DNA of 64,000 nucleotides from Yponomeuta sedellus (Eukaryota > Arthropoda > Insecta > Lepidoptera > Yponomeutidae): assembly GCA_934045075.1 (NCBI GenBank), contig OW203747.1, forward strand, positions 5,848,357 to 5,912,356, given 5' to 3'. The translations under genes were made by a program, and so were the position numbers. Under the pieces are notes generated by a model. The model made no database searches, was not told where the DNA came from, and worked only from the letters and a program-made list of their open reading frames with translations. Below are positions 10,201 through 19,200 of this stretch, one piece after another; the stretch's first letter is position 1; every line of letters starts with the position of its first letter.

Positions 10201-13200
10201 CGCTGGATATACTCGGCCCTATAACAAGGTAAATGGAAAGTTTCACTGCAGCGCCTCGCTACCCGGGAATGGGACGTGTAAGCGTGGAACTTCAGACTTG
10301 ATGGACAGTTTCGGCCCCATCGCGCTTCGCTATTGTGAGAACGCGTTGAACCCGCTGGTTATTGAGTGAGAGGGTAGATTGACATGTTCGGCTTAAAACG
10401 ATGTAGAGGCAAACTCTATAAGTTTATCCACCTCGCTACCTGAGGTATGGAACGTTCGCGGGGAACCTTGATTGAGAGGTTGAACGCCTTTGCGCAGCTG
10501 ACAACAAGTAGTATGCCAAGGCATTCAATACCAATTTTCTTTCATCAAAGGCTAAGAAGAAAGTAGGAAACTTACCGCAACACAGACCCTCATCTGTGTA
10601 TTACAGCTTATTTGCTAACGTCGCCCTTATGTTCCACAGGACGGCCTGCCCAACCAACAGAACCAGCAGCAGTGGGGCAACCAGGGTTGGGGCAATTGGG
10701 GCAACTGGGGTAATTGGGGCCAGCAGGGTCAGAACCAGCAAGGTAATATTCTCTTGTACTACCCTTCATTGTCATCATCATCATTCAGCCACAAGAAGTC
10801 CACTGCTGGACACAGGCCTCCTCCATGGATTTCAAGGTACTACCCTTGGCCACTCTTCATTAACAAAAGTTTCTGGAAGAGAGCTGTTGCCCGCGACTTA
10901 GCGTTGAATCTCCCGGTGACATTTTGTAGTGTATGTTCTGGGTTAAAAAGTTTAAGTACTATTCCAGATTGTATAACCAAATATCTCTTTGCCAAATTTT
11001 ACCCAGATTCTTTCAACTCTTGGGCGTGATTGTGTAATAAATATCCATTCATCTGATTTTTCGCATTTGTAATAGTAGAATGATTAGTAATAGATACCTA
11101 ACATTACGAATGAATAAGTATTGGGTGGCTATAGGTCGAAGATTAAGTAAAGACAATAAATGGACTACCTTGTTAATAATTCTCCAATTTGAGGTTGCCT
11201 GGAAGAAATTGCTTTTAGCAATAAGGCCGCCAATTGTATTTGATCTTTTGTATCTGTCATTTCTGTAACTATTTTTCCGGTATACAATAAAGAATATTCT
11301 TATCTTGTTAGTCTAGCAATATCATTTCTATACTATTTTTATTTTCAATGTACTAACCCATGCTAAGGACAATTTTAAAAACCTATTTAGGCTGCGGTCT
11401 GAGTCTATGTCCAGCAGTGGACTAATATAGCCTGAAGAAGAAGAAGTCCGGGTCTATCATCATGTTTGGGATTGTTCTTGCTAGTCATAGTGCATGGTAT
11501 CGCATTTTGGGACCAGCTACTGTATTATGCGTACCAAATCGTGAACCAATTCATTTGTCTTAAATTTCGTACCAATTTATTGTTATCGCAAAGGTCCAGA
11601 TTCCAACAGGATTACGCCCCAGGACAGTGGTATTTTGTCAATTGTTCTCAACGACAAAATCCTCCTTGCAGGCTGGGGCAACAACCCCCAATGGGGACAG
11701 TGGGGCCAGTGGGGCGCCGGCGCGGCGGGCCAAGCCGGCAAAGGCCAGGCGGGCCAAGCGGCGCAGGCGGGCCAGGCCGGCCAGGCCGGGCAGGCGGGCC
11801 AGGCCGCGGGGCAGGCGGGCGCGGTGGGGGCGGGGGCGGCGGCGCAGTGGGGCAACTACACCCCGCAGCAGTGGTACCAGTGGCAGCAGTGGCAGCAGCA
11901 GCAGCAGGGCTGGCAGCAGGTGAGGGGGGCTGCACTCTCAGAGCGAATAGTAAATTAAAGTAATAAAATATTGTTAAATCAGCGCTGAAGGCTTGTCCAT
12001 CAGCCTATTGCTGAGTCAGCTGCCATTTATAGCAGCAGTGACACGCCGTGACCTTTCGTTTTCCTTCGTTCTTTTTGTTTTTGTGAATGTTATATTTAGT
12101 AATGTTTTAAATTTGTTACTGTGGCGTGTGAACTGTTTCTATAATAAATGTTTTTCCTCTTCTTCTACGGGCTAGGGTTCTAGATCTGAAGGTAAAACGC
12201 CAATGACAACTTCTTAGGATTTATTCACGCAGGGTCTGGTCTGCAGGTCTTCACGACACGAAGTCCACACGTAGATTCCAATCGAAGTCCAATAGTATCG
12301 CTGAGGTCGTAGGTTATCGCTGGTATGTTCGCTCGAAGTTAACTCTTCGCTATTCCAAACGGAACTGACAGCGCGCCGCGGCGGCCGCTATTTATATCCG
12401 CCGGCCAGGGTTCTGGAACATTCCCGTACGTACCTACACTCGGTGCACGCGGCTACGTCTCTAGAACACTTTCGTGTCAAGGAGTTTTGAACCTTATGCT
12501 AGTGGAAATACGAGTCATTATTGCTTGCCGCGTTTATTATTTACTAAAACGCAGCATGCGACGACTATTCGATAGGCTTCCAGAAGGCTCTATTCTAGAT
12601 GGTTCGGGATAGGACCACGACAATATAGTTTATTTGCCAATTAAAAGTAAAAGAATAATACAAAAAAGTAATATTCACAGCTACATGTTTACTGCACTGT
12701 TAACGTACTTGATTAGTACAAATGGCTTCAGTCTGGGTTTATTTCCATATGTTTGGTGCCTTGCCTGGTTAAATTTGTTTATTGTTCAAAAGCATAATGT
12801 GGGTTTGTACATCACTTAAACTATTTATCTATTAAATTATATTAAATTATAATTACATGCTCATAATTTTCTTAGTTGTTAACAGTAGGTACATCATTAA
12901 TATAACTAAACAAGCCTTGATCAGTAATAGAAAGAAATGTACAATGGTGTTTGCTGGCCCTTATACTAAGCTAAAGCCTGTATGATAAGAGCCAGTAATC
13001 TCTGTTTGTAGAGCAAGATAGACTAGTACCGAATGTCGTGGCTGCTTAAAGAGAATAAGTTTAATTAAATGTAACAGAAAGTAGCATGTGTAATATAGAG
13101 ATATTACCATACCTATAATTATAACATTATAACAACAACTACATTTACAGTTTTTAATTAACAGTATTCATCTCATATTCAGTAATTGCATTTAACAAAA

Positions 13201-16200
13201 ACAAGTTAACCCCTCTATCCCAGCCCTACGAAACTTGTTCTTGGGATCGGAAATTGAAAACCACTGGGAGAGAGGAGTCACGCACGCCGTCATACTTTGT
13301 GATTTGGGGAAAAATAATGTTAATGTTAAGGGATGTATCATCAAAGGGTATTATTTCAGCTTTTATTTAGTAATTTCCAACAGCTCTTCAGTTTCACAAT
13401 ATGATAATTTAGACAGAAAGATGTTCATTGCTTTTTTACACTCAAAAAGTGTCAGTTCATAAATATTGAGAGATTTACTTATCAAATTATACAGGTAAGG
13501 ACCAAGAAATCTAGTAGTTCTTTGAAAAAAGGCTGTGCGTCCCAGCTCAGTAGTACAAACCCTGTCCTTCCTGCGCCTATTTTTCAGTAAATTAGGATCA
13601 AAAGGCATGAGTTGATGTTGCCTTAGGATTAGTTTAAGTATAAACAATTGGCGTACAGTGAGCACGTTACATTCAAAATAGAGTTCGTTTGTAGGGTGAC
13701 GAAATGGCTTGGAGGTCATAACCTTCAGTACAGCCCTCTGGGATCTCTCCAGCTGAAGCATGTTAGACCTATGTGTACCGCCCCATACCGATATGCAGTA
13801 ACTAATTATTGATTGGCATAGCGACAAGTATATCGACCTGAGTAGTTTCAAATCACCAATATGTCTTAGCTTTTTGAATACGACAGTAAGCTTCCTAACT
13901 CTGCCAGACAAGACCTTAATGTGTTGATGCCAATTTAACCTGTCATCAATCACTACTCCAAGATATTTCATATGACTAACTCTTTCCAGAGGCATACAAT
14001 CCTTGCAGAGAATTCGGTTTTGTGAATGGCATGTATGTGCACGGATACAAATTTTCTCGATTTCGGTATTGTTTCGTATTGAAAATGCCATGTATTTAGT
14101 TTTTTCAATGTTTAAGGTGAGTATATTCGATTTCAAGCCTCTAGCGACGGTGCTTAAGCCAGCCTCCGCACGCTCTACCGTCTCTGCCCAGTTTTTGCCG
14201 TGGAAGACGAGCGCCGTGTCATCAGCATATGACACAATTTGCCCGTTCTCCAGCTCAAGATTAACTATATCATACATGTATATAAGGAAGAGGCTAGGGC
14301 CGAGGATGCTCCCCTGCGGGACACCATACGAAATAGGCACATCATCACTGGTATAATCCGCTATCTTTACTCTTTGACACCTATTTTCCAAATAGCTGGA
14401 GAATAATTTTAAGGGAACACCCCGGATTCCAAGTCCATCCATCTTGGAAAGCAAGATGGGGACAGAGACAGTGTCGAAGGCTTTTGATAGGTCAAGAAAT
14501 ACTCCAATGCACCTATATCCATCGTCCATCCTCTTCACCAGGTTGTGCACAAGCTTATCGACTGCATCCTCGGTAGAACGTCCCGCTGTGAACCCGTATT
14601 GGTTTGGTGACAGTAGTTCATATTTTCTTAGGAAACTTACAAGTCGAGAGTTCATGAGACGTTCCAAGATTTTAGACAGAGCAGGCAGGACGGAAATTGG
14701 CCTATAATTGCTGACACTGTCCCTGTCCCCGGCCTGATAAATTGGAGAGATGAGGGCAGTCTTGAATGCGTCCGGGAAAACACCATTACAAATGCTTAGA
14801 TTGCAGATGTGAGTAATAACAGGAATAAGTTTAAATTTAGACGCCTTCAGAACCCTAGCTGATATTTCATCCCAGCCTACTGCGCAATCCATCCTTAGCC
14901 CTAGAATGATTTTCTCTATCTCTTGGTTGTCAGTTTCAGCAAAATAAATAGAATTTGATACAATAGGGGCACTTGAGTAACGTTTCACATTCTCGTCTCC
15001 TATAATTTTATGTGCAAGGTTTCTCCCTACGCCTGCAAGGAATTTATTTACTTCGTTGACAGATTTATGAGGGTTGGTTGGATTCAAAAGCTGATTACTA
15101 CCATCCCTTTGTGGCTTTAAATTAGCAAGATCTTTTATGATATTCCAAGTTTTTTTGGGGTCCTTAGAGGCTTTATCGATTTCTGACCGATCATAGCAGC
15201 GTTTAAGTTTTTTGAGTAGACCATTGCAGAAGTTTCTATACCTTAGATATGTCTTATTTATTATCTCACTTTGGGGATGTTTTTTACATTTCATATGCAG
15301 CTTATCTCTGTTTCTTATACAGCGTAGTAACCCTGGGGTAATCCAGGGTTTGATGATTTTTTTTCTATGTGGGATTTTTTTCGTACTCGTATTTAATTTG
15401 ACTATTTGGGACAGTTTTTCAACGAACAAGTAAGCAGCATCATTTGCATTTGAGCAGGTCAGGACGTCAGAAAAATCTACCGATTTTATTTCTGTTTCAA
15501 TTTGTTTATAATCAATATGCTTAGTATATTTCGGGATATTACTGCTGTTCTGTTTTTTCGAACCCAGTGCCAGGCACACGGTGTAGTGATCAGTGATAGA
15601 GGACTGAATGACACAAATGTCTGACGGCAACGTCGTCTTTATCATAACATGGTCTAGGCAGTTATCTTTACGTGTAGGCAACGTGTGGCCTGGCATTAGC
15701 CCATGCGTAGCAAGTAATTCTAGATAATGCTGAGAGTTCCTATCATTTTCAGAATTAATATTAATATTTATGTCACCTAATAGAATAATGTTGCTTCTTG
15801 AGGATGCCGATAAAAGAACCTCGTTCGTAGAATTCAGGAATGTATCAATTTTTTTAAATTGGGGTGGGATCATAACAAAGAGACACCTAGTTTGGGACCA
15901 AGTGACTGATGTGTGGAAGTTATTGTTTACATTTACATTTTATATACAGGCACATACATTGCTTCTGGCCTCACACTAGGATACCCTGTGTCGTGGGAAC
16001 CAGAAACGACGACATCACAAACATGTAAACATCCAAGACCTGGGTTATTTTTTGTCCCCAGCCGGGATCCGAACCCGGGTCCTCTTGCATGGTAGGCAGA
16101 TGGGCTACCTCTACGCCACAGAGGTAGTCAATCGCACTACGTCCGATCCAAGTCCGTTAAAATACGATCCGAAGTAGTCGTCGAATGGTATTTCTATGGT

Positions 16201-19200
16201 AGTTCTCGCTCTAGATCCGGCTTCCGATGTCTCTTCTTCTTCAGGCTATATCAGTCCACTGCTGGACACAGCCCTCCCCTAATGAGCGCCATACCGCAAG
16301 GTTGTGCCATCATTGGGGGATAATGCCCATAATCCCCACGCTGGGCATGCAGGTTGGGGATGGCAGTTTGGTGGATGTCTCTTCGTCGTCCGACAATCTC
16401 AATTTCGGATAAGATTATTTATGGACGGACCGAATCCGAGCTGCGTACGAGAGCGGTTGTGGCTGGTGCCCGAGGCATCCAGTTTAGTTCTGTTCTGTGT
16501 GGCAGCGCTTGCATCATCTTACACCATGAGCGGAAAATGGCCATGTTTGTTGATTTTATTTGATTTGCCAGCTTAGATATACCCCCTGAACTGCTTCGAT
16601 TTAGATCTAGTGCGGATTCGGACATTGCGTACTAGTGCGTACGCTATGTCCGCATTAGGTTCGAGATTTCTAGACCCGTTTTTTCACGGATTCGGATCGG
16701 ACGTAGGGGGAAACCGCTCTAAGAGGTTGTTACTTAGGTATTGTCCGTAAAGTAAGGGCCAATTTCAGAATTGAGAATTTCACTAAGTAATAACATAATG
16801 TCACAGGCATTTGTATTATTTCACGTTAAACAAACCTTTATATTTCAAAACAAGGAACTTTTGTAAACGGACGACGCCCATTGTACAACGCGGAGAAGAT
16901 AGATAGAGAGAGGACACTTTAATGTACATTAAAAAGAAAAATACACAGATATTTCTTAACCTAAGAGTACAGACGGCGGCCTTATCACTAGAAGTGATCT
17001 CTTCCAGACAACCTTTGGATGTACTGGAGCAATATATTGGAGAAGGAAGTAGATGTACAAATAATTCAAAATATTTCAGATACATTAGAATAATACTGCC
17101 TGCGACAAATACACCAAATACCACATGTCGATACCGGGTTTACCCCGGTTTGGCGACCCCACTAACAGTCTGTTAACCTACTCTCTATGTTATGCTCGTG
17201 AACGGGTGCTGCCTGTATGTCTTGCCGCAGCACTTTAAAAATAAATAAAATAAAAATATTTTATTTCAAGCATTACCCATATTTTGTTCGTAACAATTTA
17301 GTGACTTAAGACTATATTAGTAACAATAATAATTATTTCTAATCTACTCTGTGCTCAATGATTTTTGGTACGTAACTGTACAGAGACTTCTATGTCTCTC
17401 GGCCCACATTTCGGTGTATCGACTATCTAACCTGTCCGCTATCATAGTCAGAATGCTACTGGGGCTGCCGCGGAGCCTGCAGATCGCTGCCGCAGACCGG
17501 TTGCGGCAAACATGCCTGATAGTCCTGTCAAAATAGATTAAATTATGATTCTAAGTTTGCATTAATTCCCAACAATGTAGACTTTTAGTCCGGATTTACT
17601 TACGGGTGTTGTTATATCGGAAAAGTCCGACCAGGTATCGCTCCGATTCGCAGAGCTTAATCATGGTGAGCAGAGACGGAGCTCGCGTCGTCGGTTGCTC
17701 GTCTCACACTACGGGCAAGCGCGCGGCGCGCCCGCGCCGAGATAGGTGGGGCGGGTGCCGACACTGGCTGCGGGGGATTCCCGCTGGCTTGCGACGCAGC
17801 GCCTACTGCTTTCCCGTCGTCAATGTCACTAGGCATATTGGCACAGACACAGCTCACGACATCTTCGTTCTTGCAGGGTCGATTTCGATATTCACTATCA
17901 CTGCACTTTCGTAGAACCGGTTTCCAGGCCGGCGGAAGAGCCCATCCACTGTCTCTATTGAAGTAAAAGTAGTAAGTGAATCCGGACTAAAAGTCTACAA
18001 TGTGTTGTGCTTACGAAAGTTTTAGTTCAAAAATTCCCAACGAGCCGGATTTTTGTTCAGGCCTTGGATGCGTCATTACAAATGATGATGCGCTGATGAC
18101 TTTGTAAGTGTACCGTGTGGTGAGCTAACCGAGGTGTGTTTCCACAGCAATACGGCCAGCAAGGCCAGGCGGGCGCGGCGCAGGCGGCGACCACGCCTGA
18201 GCAGCAGCAGCAACTTTGGGCGCAGTATTACCAGGTCAGTCGCGCGGTACAGACTTTACGCTAAGGTCTGATTTTTCAATCCTAAGGGCGATTGTGCACT
18301 ATCAGGAATTTTACTGTCCGAACATCCGATTTTTTACGGTCCGAAGTGGCATGAAAAAAACGGATGATTGGCTTGTGCACTTGTCCGTCTTTACTCGGAT
18401 GATACGCCTCAGTTTAGGGCAGTCTGGCGTAACTTCAAAAGAAAAAAAGCAATGTACGAAACGCCCGTAAATTTTAATGGCGGTACAACCTGACTACTGA
18501 AGCGCTCGTGGCCTAGGCGAATCGAGTGATTGGAATCAATCACTTGGTTAAGCAATGACAGGCGCGGTCAGGTACAGGATGGGTGAGCGTCCCGTGACTA
18601 CCGCTAGTGGCATTTTTCCGAGCGCTTCCGTGCTTCGCAAGGCACGTTAAGCCGTTGGTGCCGGCTGTCATATAATGGCAGTCGTTAAGCCATGTCAGAG
18701 GCCTTATGGGCGGCTTGATAACTTCTGACAGTAAGGCCCGCCACTGTCTTACAATCCTCCACCAACCCGGACTTGGCCCCCGTGGTGGAGTATGGCCTAA
18801 CCTTCCAGCGATGCAGGAAGAGACCCGTGCCCCAGCAGTGGGGACATATAAGGGTTGATAACGATAACGAACAACCTGACTACAACCCGACTATGTTAGG
18901 AAGTTACAAAACGTCTCAGAACAATTATTGTTCTGAGTGCATAAGCATAAACACGTTTTTCATTGCTGTCATTTCGGACCGGAAAAAACCGTTCCGGAAT
19001 GGCGGAAAGTAAAATGTCGGACGGTAAAATTACATATAGTGCACAAACTAGTACATACATTATATGGCGTGCCATATCGGACCGTAATAAATCGGACTGC
19101 CGGACAGTAAAATTCCTTGTAGTCGCCCACAATCACCACCACAATCGCCCTAAAACTTATCCGTATTTTTTTATTTATTAATGGACTAGCCGTGACTTAT

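Noticed and set aside
11583..11963. Several long ORFs in other frames around the fourth RNA-binding exon
   Set aside because: Shadows of a GC-rich exon; the WGNNPQWGQW frame is the one bounded by matching splice sites.
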